Positions 1 to 9,851 of a DNA stretch of 64,000 nucleotides are shown here, in pieces. The notes under the pieces were generated by a model. The model did no database searches, was not told where the DNA came from, and was given only the letters and a program-made list of their open reading frames with translations. Source of the DNA: Stagonosporopsis chrysanthemi. Taxonomy: Eukaryota > Ascomycota > Dothideomycetes > Pleosporales > Didymellaceae. Made by a program: the position numbers and the translations under genes. Where the stretch lies: the NCBI GenBank assembly GCA_022560025.1, contig JAFISE010000016.1, forward strand, positions 232,321-296,320, given 5' to 3'. Every line of letters starts with the position of its first letter. Position 1 is the stretch's first letter.

Positions 1-1046
1 GACACCAGAGTCTGTCTTCTTGCCTTTCCTCTCCTCTGCATAGGCTTTGAAAGACTCAGGTCCAGTCGTAGCAATGCTATCATCAATCATGTTCTTAGCG
101 ACTCTGAGGTACTTGTCGACAGTCCTCTGAATGGCAGGCCAGCCGGAGGTTTCGCCAGGCTCTGCGTTGTGACCGACGATGGGTTCGAGGACACCGGGTC
201 CATTCTTCTGCACAAGGCCAATGTAGTCAAAGAATGCATTCCGCTCTTCCTTCAACGTTTCGTGCTCTAACACAGGTGAAGGAAGCCTTGATGACTCATG
301 CATAGGTGGCAACAGTGTGTTGAGCATACCCATGCAGTTGAGTTTATTGAAAGGCTGAACGCTCAATTCATTAATCATGATCTGTTTTTATTGTCAGCTC
401 TCTACACTCGCATCATCAAAGGGGCCCTGCTTACCCAGCGACGAATACCCAACCAGACTTGAGCGTAGTAGCTTTCAGCCTTCTTGTTCTTGGCCTCAGC
501 ATTCCTTACCCAGAGAGCGATGCCAGGGAAAGTCTCAGCCATGGTTTCCATGTCCCTCTCGTACGTCTCAGGGAAGATGAGCAACCGCTCGAAAGCTGCT
601 ACCATCTCTCTGCGTCTCCTGTTCTCCAGATCCCTCAGGTAATCAAGGGCAGTCAGAGCTTGGGCGAAGTCCACAAGGCTCAAATCGGGATGGAAGCAAC
701 GGCTGACAAAGTTGACAATGAATGTAGGCGGGAGTGAACTGGGTTGCATGGGCAGTTTGTTGAGATGGGTTGTGAGCTCAGATGTGAAGGTCATGGTCGC
801 GGATTCTGTGCCGCTCCATGCGAACTGCCCGGTAGTAGGTGATGCACCGCCGGTGCTGTTACTTGGTGTGTGGCCTCGTGAAAGGTCCTTGGGAAGAGGT
901 TGTGCGCGGGGCACACAGTTGAGAGTGTACATGGTTCGCAGAGGTATTTCATAGGTGCCAGGATATTGCAACACGTGTTCCAGAATGTAAGACAGAGAAG
1001 TAGCGCTGGTGTCGTCAGACCCGCTGCGCGAGTGTGTTGAAGACAT
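1..1046 (-). CDS. Unrecognised fungal protein, 5' part only (runs off left edge)
   Basis: Two exons are visible on the minus strand: 1046-435 and 381-1, separated by a 53-nt intron (382-434; donor GTAAGC, acceptor AACAG). Exon 1 is 204 codons and phase 0, and exon 2 stays open to the window edge, so the 3' end is missing. I do not recognise the family. The visible protein has a Ser/Thr-rich N-terminus (about residues 1-85) and then a predicted helical part with an Arg-rich turn (about residue 145). Exon 2 reads as ordinary globular sequence with no motif I can name. The start is the first ATG, preceded on the coding strand by a (CCA)n-type tract. No signal peptide or membrane segment is seen. 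It is divergent from the PhzF-like gene 3.4 kb away. Sure that it is coding; function unknown. Confidence 0.7.
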
Positions 1047-4000
1047 GATGGTGGTGGTGGTGGTATTAGTGTAATGAGCGGGCGATCCAAGGTCAATGTT
1101 TACGACCTGCGCGGTTCTGTTTTGGCGAGATGCGCCGCAAGGCTCGGAGCACCGATACTGCCGAGGAAAGGAAAGCTCGCTTTTGGCGACGGGGCGCGGG
1201 ACCTGAAAGATGTGGCTTCGGAGGAGAGTGCGGCGGTCCGTTGGTCTTTCGTGCTAGCGTGTGGGCGTGGAGACAGTGGGGGTGCAAGCACGTGATAGAA
1301 GGGACGAGAAGGAAGGTGCGTCCGAAAAGTTGAAGCAGACAAGGCGACCGAATTGGAGAAGTGAAGCTGCAAGAGAGTGCAACAGCTATCGTCGCAACAA
1401 GCTCAAGTGTTAAGGTCCGGGGTGCTGCGCGGATGATGGGATTCCAGAGTGGTGATCCTGGTCCTTTCGCCGTTCCGGTCCGGGGCAGTAAATGCAAGTG
1501 GGCGATGTACAAACGAGGGCAAACACAGGTCTAGCAACGTCGAGTGCTGATGTGGCGGTGGGGAAAAGGGAACGGAGGGTTCGAGGGCAGTTCGAGCGTG
1601 GTGTGACGAAGTACTCAGACGAGCAAGAGCATCACTGGCCGTGGAGGGCTTCGAAGGGTTTTCTTCCGCAGATGCTCTGCGCGCGAACCCCTGCAACGCT
1701 TCGTCTGGACCTCTCGGTAGCCGCTAACGCAGCCATCACGGACGCGCATGTGGCGCTGCCACTACACGAGTTAGTGTGGCAGGGTTCATGTCGCGGAGCT
1801 GGGAAGGCTAAACTAAAACGCTCCTTTGCGCCCCCGGCGAGTGCTGCAGCAGCGCAGCACAGTCACGTCAGTCGGTCGACTCGCCGCTCTGTGAGTGGAG
1901 TGTTTCTTTTTCGTGAGCTGCAGCTGTCGCGGTTGGGGCAGGAGAGGCTGCAGATGGCTGCATATCCCGCAATTCCTGCATCCACTCGTTCGTGGTGGCC
2001 AGCGTTCTGCTCTGCGACGACACACCCTCTGTCATGCTGAACCGCAGTCCCCGGACCCATGGCGACAACTGGAGAGCCGGCGGGTTCCACAAGCGAGCCA
2101 CTCCTGTGCGAAAAGGGTTCTGTCGTCCCAAAGAAACCGCTGAGTCGCTGTTAAAGGTGCCCAATGGCCTAAGCTGCTTCAGTCGACCCGCCTGTTTGCC
2201 CTTGAGCGAGGGGCTCGGGGCTGCTGCACCATTCCAGACGCTTCACCTGCAAGTACGGGCTAGAGATGCACGCGTGGAAAAAGCCACGGCGTTGACCATT
2301 AGGAACACGCGTGCTGATCCGCGAAGCCAATCAGCGAAATCTCCACTGTGAATAACGGCACTCCGAAACCGACCAGGTGGCCCCTGGCATATTCTCTGCA
2401 GCACGCCAGAAAACGACGCAAGGTTCATCGGGCTTTCTCAGAAGCCCGTGCAGGAACTCTATCTTTCACCATGCCTCGAGTCCCGTCACCCGCGTTGCAA
2501 GCACGCCAGACATAGCTAGCTACGAACTTTGCTGCTCAGCATGGCAGCTTCGTAGCAAAACTCACTGAGGCTTACGGCATCTGTAGCGACATAGGTCAAC
2601 CGTGCCCCCCTAGGGTCGAGCAATGCTGCGAACGAGGGGCCTCCTTGCAAGCCGTTGGACTGTGTTGTTGCAACGGCAGCAACGGCACAATGCTCATCAT
2701 GTACACGACGACAACAACAACAACACACAACAACGCGACTTCGTAATCCGGTACGCGCGAGTACCATGGCGGTCCGGCCTCAAGCCGCCTGCACATGGGA
2801 GATTGACAGCCGCAATGCAGTCTCGAACCAATTCCGTAGAAAGCGATTGAGCGCCATAAAAAGCCAACAACCACGGCCGGGCGGCCTGAAAACAGAGGGT
2901 CTATAGACAGGTTGGCCTGCATTGCGACTGATTTCGCACTCGAACATCTGCCATGGCTTCGTTGTGACGAGAGGTTGCAACCTGTCATCTGTGTCACTCA
3001 AAAGTGCATACACACATCACCATCCTTTTGGCCAGGGCACCCCACCTGGACTCCAAATTGGGCAATCGACATGTGATCCACACGTTCCAGCCCTGTCGCG
3101 ATGAAATTAAAGATCGTTGGGATTGATGGGGACAGCCTCGCGTGGCCGCGCTCAGATGCGTGTTGGGAGAGTAGCCTCTGCCCTCTGATTTTGGGGGGTA
3201 AATCGTCGATCAGCGCGCATCCGGAGCCTTTTCCGCAATTTGACAGAGATCATCGCTGAGACGCCATTTCATGAGCAATGAACAGCAGGCTCGGACGCGG
3301 GATGCTCTACCACAGAATGTTATGACTGTGGTTTTGAGTCCGTTGTTTGGTTCTGTGGTACTCTAGCTGAGGGTCCATGTCTGCCAATATCCGGAGCCCC
3401 CGCCACAAAAACGCCGAGAACCATGTTTCGTCGTGGTACCTAAGTAGCCCGACTGGCGCCGAATGAGGCAGCAGCGCATTCGCAAACTCCAAAACGAAGC
3501 AAACTGACTACGAACCCAGCGCAGATCACAAGCTACTTACTCGAGTTGTCGCCGAACGAAAGATGTGGTAGCACGTGTCAATGTTCCCGTGTTCATCTTG
3601 CTTCATGGCACTCCTCTGAGAGGGGTACAGAACTCAGCTCACCCATCTGCACGCACTCCGTACTTCCACATACACGAGCTTTAGGCTCACCAACAGGCGC
3701 TAGCGCTGCTGTGGTGTAGGCGCATGGCTCAGGGTTCCCATAAGCCGCACTGACGCGGGGCTGAAAGCCGCTGCAACGGTCAGGCTCGAGCTCTGCTTTT
3801 TGGCAGCTCTACGGCCATACCGCATCCTGGAGCTTCCGAGCAGCCACTTGGCACAATGCAGTGCTTTCAGGTGTAAACCAACTAAGCCAAAAAAGCCCAC
3901 ACGCAAGTGATTGTTGCTGGCTTTATAGAAGATTTGAGCATCTTTGTCACTTTTTGAGGTCTTAACTTGCGGCTACTAGCCTGTTCATTGGCTCCAATTC

Positions 4001-4446
4001 TGCTATACTATTCCCTAGTAAGCCGTCGTTGAATCCTTCAAAATCTTTCAAAAGTGCCAAGTGGCTGCTCGGAAGCTCTAGGATGCGGTTTACTTATGCG
4101 AAAAGCATCGAGTAGAATGGAGATGCACATACACAGCGTGGCTCCCGTTCGGCCGAACTTGTCACACAGATGTTGTGTAATCAATCAATTGGCTACTCCA
4201 GGACGAACCACGCAATTCAGTTATACCCGGATGCAGCAGACAAATCCCCAAAGTCGAACTCATCGCCAACACCATGCAAAGCTGTATTTGTCATCGACAT
4301 GCAAAATCTGGCAGGCTTGTTGCTCCACGCCCTACGCGCCTTGCAGAGATGATGAGTCATGGATGTGAACAACCTCATCTTGTGTTCAGAAGCAGAGTCC
4401 AAACAGCGTCTCAACACCCATCATCACAACATATTGCGCTACCAAA
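1047..4446. other. 3.4-kb intergenic stretch between divergent genes
   Basis: Only short overlapping reading frames without recognisable peptides were found on either strand. Near the left end is a GTG-rich tract just upstream of the left gene's ATG (about 1048-1068). A short CAA-type microsatellite lies at about 2706-2735. No tRNA, rRNA or transposon ends were recognised. It probably holds the promoters of both flanking genes; the rest is unexplained. Confidence 0.5.
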
Positions 4447-5406
4447 ATGACATCTTCACTTAAGCTTGACTTCGTTACCGTCGATGTTTTCACAGACAAG
4501 CCGTACGAGGGCAACCCTTTGGCTATCATTCGTATCCCCCACGGCGTCAGCGTGACGCAGGAGCAGAAGCAAAAGATTGCCCGCGAGTTCAACCTTTCGG
4601 AATCGACATTTCTGCACGAAAATGCAACCGACACAACGGAGGAGAAATGGACTGTAGACATATTCATGACTAGTCGGGAGCTTCCTTTTGCCGGCCACCC
4701 CACGGTCGGCACAGCATGCTATATTCTGTCAAGAACAGCCGAAGAGCGCAGCATCCAGGATGGGGTTATCGAGGCAGGCTTCAAGTTAAAGGCAGGACCT
4801 GTCGGGCTTCGGTACGACGTGGCGAAGAGGACGGCCAAAGCAGCCATTCCTCATGATGTACACGTACACCAGAAGAGGTGGGGCAGGGATGAGCTGTTCA
4901 AATTGCAGCCTGGCTTTGCCGCAGCTCATAAAAGGGGCGAAGTCAAGGTGCATGAGGACTTTCCCATCGTGTCCATTGTCAAGGGGATGACCTTCGTGCT
5001 TGTGGAGCTTGAGAGCGTTGAGGCGCTCGCAAAAGTATCGTTAGCAGGCCAGAGTATTGAGATCGAGGGGCTGGACCAGGGTTGGGACAAGACGTTCATC
5101 GGAGCATACTTCTTCGTACGGACCGGCAAGAGTGAAGGCGGAGTGACACAGTTAAGAACAAGAATGATCGAAGGGGCGCTTGAGGATCCAGCTACAGGTT
5201 CGGCGGCGAGCGACCTGGTGGCTTATTTGTCGTTGAAGGAGGGCAGAGCTGGAGAGACCTTGAAGTACGAGTTGATCCAGGGTGTCGAGATGGGACGCAG
5301 AAGCGAGATCTTCATTGACGTCGTAATGGCAAAGGGAGGCGGTATTGAAACCGTGTACCTTGAGGGCGGAGCAGTACAGGTCATGGAGGGCCGATTGACA
5401 GTCTGA
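4447..5406 (+). CDS. PhzF-family isomerase-like protein
   Basis: A single-exon gene of 319 residues, the usual size for PhzF/DapF-fold proteins. Members studied in bacteria catalyse or resemble an isomerase step in phenazine synthesis; most fungal members have no proven substrate. The sequence shows the family hallmarks: GNP at residues 22-24, the SES segment containing the probable acid/base Glu52, GHP at 83-85, and a DPATGSA loop near residue 250, which binds the substrate acid in known structures. No signal peptide is seen, so it is probably cytosolic. The start is the first ATG and immediately precedes the conserved DFVTVDVF strand. The two half-domains are both complete and the active-site residues look intact, so it should be functional. 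Substrate cannot be told from sequence. Confidence 0.9.
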   Translation: MTSSLKLDFVTVDVFTDKPYEGNPLAIIRIPHGVSVTQEQKQKIAREFNLSESTFLHENATDTTEEKWTVDIFMTSRELPFAGHPTVGTACYILSRTAEERSIQDGVIEAGFKLKAGPVGLRYDVAKRTAKAAIPHDVHVHQKRWGRDELFKLQPGFAAAHKRGEVKVHEDFPIVSIVKGMTFVLVELESVEALAKVSLAGQSIEIEGLDQGWDKTFIGAYFFVRTGKSEGGVTQLRTRMIEGALEDPATGSAASDLVAYLSLKEGRAGETLKYELIQGVEMGRRSEIFIDVVMAKGGGIETVYLEGGAVQVMEGRLTV

Positions 5407-6421
5407 GCAGGATTGCTGGTCTTTGCAGCGAAAGGGGATTCTACAATCTCGGCGCTGTCACTCCTGAACACAAATCCTAAGCGGAATCACAGGGGATTCG
5501 AGGGAGCAGTTAAGATATTGACGATAATAAGTTACATTCTCATATTGCTAGGTACTGATCCATGGTGGGAAGTGTCACAGCCGCGTAGCCGTGCAGCCGT
5601 AGCGACAGCTTTGACACATGTCCGCGGAGAGCCTTGATCAACGGGGGGTTTGAGACAGGAACGTCAGCCACAGAAAGTGGAGCAGGATCCATAAGATTGA
5701 AGGAGCTGCCTGATTAGACATCGAGACTGCCTGGACTATCGCTGCCGTGTATGCATCTACTAACGAGTGCATCATAAGGCATCACAAAGAAACGAGATTT
5801 CTATCCTCGCAATTGACGTTGTAAGAATCTGGAGTGTGTGACGTTTTGAGTGAGCGGCACACAGCCGATCGGACCAATGGCGGCGCAAGCGCGACTGATC
5901 TCCAACACCATATGCATGAGCTTCCCCGAACTTCATACGCGACCCGTCTCCAACACCATGTTTTCATGCCTAACGTATTGCCAACCTGACGAGGCTCTTG
6001 CAACAGCCTCAGTCCAGTTATTGGCGCCTAAGAGAACTCGGCGCTCCGTGCTCTACCCTTAGGCAGGCCTGAATGGCATGTCCTGACACATGTCGGCCTT
6101 CAACCAGGGTTTCGTGCCCCAGGAATTATCAGCCGCCTTGAAAGGTTCCACATCGTGATGTATGTCGCCAAGGCACATAAGAGAAATGCTTTGGCCGCTC
6201 AGGTTATTTGGTCTCAAACCGTCCGCAATCGCTTGTTCTATCACAACCGAGGACTGTCCGTCGAGGGTTACGTTCCTTTCTCCCTTTCCTCTAATTTTCA
6301 GATTACGTTGACCGTGTCTGCGTGTTCTTCTAATCTACCGCTAGCCGGATTCCACTCTTTTATAAACGTTACTTTCTAGTCACGTCCGGTTTCTGTCCTC
6401 TCACGACTTCCGCATCCCATT
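5407..6421. other. Intergenic, with promoter of the secreted-protein gene
   Basis: No gene seen. Two copies of the word TCTCCAACACCAT(A/G) lie at 5899-5911 and 5947-5959, each followed within a few bases by CATG; this is a small local duplication of unknown meaning. The right end holds the likely TATA box of the next gene. Confidence 0.5.
6361..6366 (+). promoter_or_regulatory. Likely TATA box of the secreted Gln/Asn-rich protein gene
   Basis: TATAAA lies 56 bases before the ATG at 6422, preceded by a TTT run and followed by a pyrimidine-rich stretch (about 6376-6415) where transcription would start. The spacing is typical for a strongly expressed fungal gene. Assigned by sequence only. Confidence 0.5.
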
Positions 6422-6550
6422 ATGAGGGTCTCAACCATTTTCCCAATCCTACTCGCCGCCGGCGTAGCCAATGCCCAGTTTGGAGGCTTTGGCGGAGGAG
6501 GTTTCGGGCAAGGCGGTCAAGGTCGAGGTGGTCAAGGCCAAGGCCAAGGT

Positions 6551-6582
<32 letters not shown>

Positions 6583-7647
6583 CCAGCAGCAGCAGAACAA
6601 CAACAGTGGCCAGAACAACAACAACAATAATAACAACAATAACAACAACAATGGTGGTGGCGGCGGCGGTAACTTGGCTTTGGACCCAGCCAATGTCCAA
6701 CAGAATAGTGCCGCTACAGGTCTGGAGGGCGGAGCTGAAGACGGCCAAGCTGCTTCCGATACGTAAGTACCGCCAAACATGAGTCTGATACATGGCTAAC
6801 TGTTGTATAGTGATGATGCCAACTTCATCAACTTCTGTACCGGCAAGACGCTCACTAATGGACTCCAAACACGTGACGGGTCGTGCAACGGTATCCGTAA
6901 GTGCTTATTCATAGGCATACCGGTAACAGTGAACGCTAACATCCTTCAGCCATGGGAGAAATTCCTGCCGCGAACCGCATGGTATCTGCTGTCTTTACGA
7001 ACCCTAAGAACGGCGATGTACTGCCTCCAGACACTGCCATGACATTCTCGGTACAGATTGCGAACCTCCAAGCTGGAACGTTCACGAACCCCGACAACAC
7101 GTACTACGCTGCACCTCAATCCCTCCAAGGAGGCCAGGTGGTTGGCCATACCCACATCACAGTGCAAGATCTGGGCAATGACCCCAACCCTACGCAACCT
7201 CTCGACGCTGAGACTTTTGCTTTCTTCAAGGGTATCAACGACAACGGAAACGGCAACGGGCTCTTAAGCGCCGATCTTGCCGACGGTCTTCCCGAAGGGT
7301 TTTATCGTGTCTGTTCTATGACCTCAGCCAGCAATCATCAGCCGGTGCTCATGCCTGTTGCCCAACGAGGTGCTCAGGACGACTGTGTCAGGTTTCAGAT
7401 ATCTGCAAACGGCGGAGGAGGAAACAACAACAACAACAACAATAACAACAACCAGCAGCAGAATCAAGGCCAAAACCAAGGTCAGCAGGGTCAACAGGGA
7501 CAGCAAGGTCAACAGGGACAGCAGGGACAGCAAGGCCAGCAGGGACAGCAAGGCCAACAGGGACAGCAAGGCCAACAAGGTGGCCGTGGTCGAGGACGAG
7601 GCCGCTTTGGACGTCCCAAGTTTGCTGCCCGTGACTTTGTTGCCTAA
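6422..7647 (+). CDS. Secreted Gly/Gln/Asn-rich protein with conserved core
   Basis: Three exons, 6422-6762, 6811-6896 and 6950-7647, give 374 residues. Both introns are short (48 and 53 nt) with GTAAGT donors. The protein starts with a signal peptide (about residues 1-18, ending ANA). A low-complexity G/Q then N-rich arm follows to about residue 80. A conserved core (about residues 110-320) contains FCTGKTLTNG, VVGHTHITVQDLG and SASNHQPVLMPVAQRGAQDDC. A QQG-repeat tail ends in RGRGRGR. The core matches a family of secreted fungal proteins that I recall as uncharacterised and sometimes misnamed ribosomal protein S17. Four core cysteines (in FCTG, SCNG, VCSM and DDCV) could form two disulfides. 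Role unknown; cell wall or extracellular matrix is a guess. The repeat arms probably vary in length between strains. Confidence 0.85.
7480..7580 (+). repeat. Coding minisatellite of about 9/18-bp units (Gln-Gln-Gly)
   Basis: Tandem copies of a CAGCAGGGA / CAGCAAGGC-type unit encode about a dozen GQQ repeats in the C-terminal arm of the secreted protein. The third-base alternation gives an 18-bp higher-order period. The repeat stays in frame. Confidence 0.85.
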
Positions 7648-8473
7648 GCGGTGACAAAGTGAAGCACATTCAGGCTTTAGTCGTGGAACGTAGTAATATC
7701 TACTCTCTTCCGCCGAATACCAGACAGCCTATCTCAATCCTCGGGAAGGATCGAGACGCTAGTTCTGATGGCATTTTCTTTTCTTGACCCATTAACGATA
7801 CCTCTGTAACCCTACTACCAATGTTAAAATCGCGTTCATACTTCATATCTTGCTATCTCAGCACAACTTTGAATCGAAAGCATTCAACATGTGCATTACC
7901 TGACCAACTCCAGGGTCGCCCCCATGCGCTCAAATGAGTGCTTGGTGTGTCTTGGTGTGGGTATATGCAGCCTCGGAGAAGTCCGAGGCATCCATGCGGC
8001 CAGGCACCGAAACGTGACGCACGTCGCAGAGACGCAGATCAGGCAGTAAGGATGCGTATCCTATGGCCTTGGCTGGAACCGCGTGGCTATCGTCGGAGAC
8101 CGTAACATGCGGATTCAGAAAGTCCATGCAGCTTCATGTGTGTGGTTTTCGTGGCACACCGCTGTTTTGTTGCGCGCTGCTGCGCTGAGAGGTGGATTAC
8201 CGGTGATCTGGATGCGGCACGGACCGATTGCATGGTGGGTGGTACAAAGCTGGCTTGGTGGTGGTGTGCACGTGAATAGATGGATTTAGCTATACATAGT
8301 AGTTGGGTCAAAGGACCGCGAGACGAGTGATGACTCTGAAACTGATGACATTGAAGATGTACGAGGCTGTGCCACTGTACAGGTCGCTTGCCGATGAGTC
8401 AGATGTGGCTGAGCGCTGCTCCAACACCACATGCAGGCCATAAAGGAGCAGGCTACCAGGGCTCGCAAAATCC
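7648..8473. other. Intergenic, no gene seen
   Basis: Holds the 3' end of the secreted-protein gene and the upstream region of the F-box-like gene. A minus-strand open frame reaching in from 9087 (to 8308) looks like the antisense shadow of the F-box-like gene. No RNA gene or repeat was recognised. Confidence 0.4.
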
Positions 8474-9208
8474 ATGGCTCGCGGTCCTAAAGAGCCTGCC
8501 CTGTTCATGTCCATACAGACGACTATACGCCACCAAGACGCCATCGAGCGCCCAAGAGATACACCACTTCGAATTCTACCAACGGAAGTATTGCTCCAGG
8601 TCCTCGAATTCGACGACCTCAAGCACCTATGGCTGTACGTCCGCAACGTTTCTCGAGCGTTCAAAGACTGTGTCGAACGCCTCTTCACCTCCAAATACCT
8701 ACATAGACTCAAAATCGCACTGTCGCTTCCACGGCGAGATCCAGCCACCAGCAAGCTGAAATGGCGGGGCGATCCTATTCCGGGTTCGCAACTAGTGATG
8801 GCGTACAACCGGCTCACCGAGAACGGGATGAGACTCCGTCTTGAATCGCCGACTGTGGTGAAAGACAGGAATAGTGAGAAGACGCTGGAAGAGCTCAAAA
8901 ACGCTGGAACCCTGCCGAAAGAGCGGTTGGAGGAGGCACCCACCAATGTCAACATGAGCACGCACCCAATGGCGAGCCTGACGATCAAACTGCCGGTCCA
9001 TGTCGACTGGGATGAGGAGCGAAAGATCTGGGTTTGGGAGGTTGAGTGGCGAGGTTTGCTTGGCCGGTTCTTCGAAGCAAAAGACAAGCAGGGTCAGAGA
9101 TGGCCTACGATGATCGAGGAGACAATGCCTCATGAACGTCTATGGCGCGGTCGTCAGGCTCGAGTAGCACAAAGCTTTGGTAGTTCCGAGTCCGGGTCGA
9201 CAGTTTGA
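8474..9208 (+). CDS. F-box-like domain protein
   Basis: Single exon, 244 residues. Around residues 31-70 the sequence (LRILPTEVLLQVLEF, then a spaced VSRAFKDCVERLF) follows the F-box pattern: a Leu-Pro start, Glu/Leu-rich helix, and a conserved hydrophobic third helix. The F-box binds Skp1 in SCF ubiquitin ligases, and the rest of such proteins binds the substrate. The remaining 170 residues have no recognised repeats (no LRR, WD40 or Kelch). They include a Trp-rich segment near residues 180-200 that could be a beta-sheet substrate domain. Length fits the many small fungal F-box-like proteins. Start is the first ATG of the frame; others lie downstream (residue 12). Substrate unknown. Confidence 0.7.
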   Translation: MARGPKEPALFMSIQTTIRHQDAIERPRDTPLRILPTEVLLQVLEFDDLKHLWLYVRNVSRAFKDCVERLFTSKYLHRLKIALSLPRRDPATSKLKWRGDPIPGSQLVMAYNRLTENGMRLRLESPTVVKDRNSEKTLEELKNAGTLPKERLEEAPTNVNMSTHPMASLTIKLPVHVDWDEERKIWVWEVEWRGLLGRFFEAKDKQGQRWPTMIEETMPHERLWRGRQARVAQSFGSSESGSTV

Positions 9209-9851
9209 GATCGGCTAAAGAGGGCATTTGAGGTCTGAGAATGCTAATCCATCAGAGGGTAGGGCCTTTGCTTATCATCATGCGCTGAGCGATCAAGCTG
9301 AAGCCAGCTATCGATGACATGAACAGGACGAGGTTATAGAACTGTTTGTATACTTGTTAGCGTAGTTGAATACATTCGTTGGGTGAACCGCATACGGCAT
9401 TCCTGGAGTATTCACTTTCCTCCGCGTCGGTGCGTGCGTCGACAAATAGACGGCGAAGGTTTGGCAGATTGGATGGCTGTTCTCAGTCAGTGAGATACGT
9501 GAACATAATTACCAGGCTCACTCACCATCTTGGTGTTGAAGTGTTATTATTGCTGGACGTGACGGCGGCTACAGGGTCATGGGGAAGATCAACGCACGGA
9601 CCCGAACATCGTCAATGGGCGACTCGCACCTAGGCCTCCGGTCAAGTTGAACACCAACAATTATTTCCCAGCACCCACGCCTCTCCTAGCTCCCAAGTGC
9701 GTCTTCTTTAACACATAAAGCCTCGACGAACCACAACCACCCGTTGCGCCGCGACCGAGACGAATCCTGCAGTCTTTAGAGCCACAAGACAACAAGACCG
9801 TTGTATGAGGGGCCCGATCAGAGGATTGAGCTCTGCGACTGAAGCATAAAC
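9209..9851. other. Intergenic, no gene seen
   Basis: 3' region of the F-box-like gene and promoter of the AP-1 beta gene. A pyrimidine-rich tract with CACCC-like words (about 9655-9720) precedes the adaptin gene. No RNA gene or repeat recognised. Confidence 0.4.

Noticed and set aside
1492..2040. 182-codon plus-strand frame
   Set aside because: Chance-like composition, overlapping minus frames of similar length, no motif or plausible splice extension.
8308..9087. 259-codon minus-strand frame opposite the F-box-like gene
   Set aside because: Arg/Ser-rich composition and no family resemblance; the plus strand has an F-box pattern, so this is an antisense shadow.
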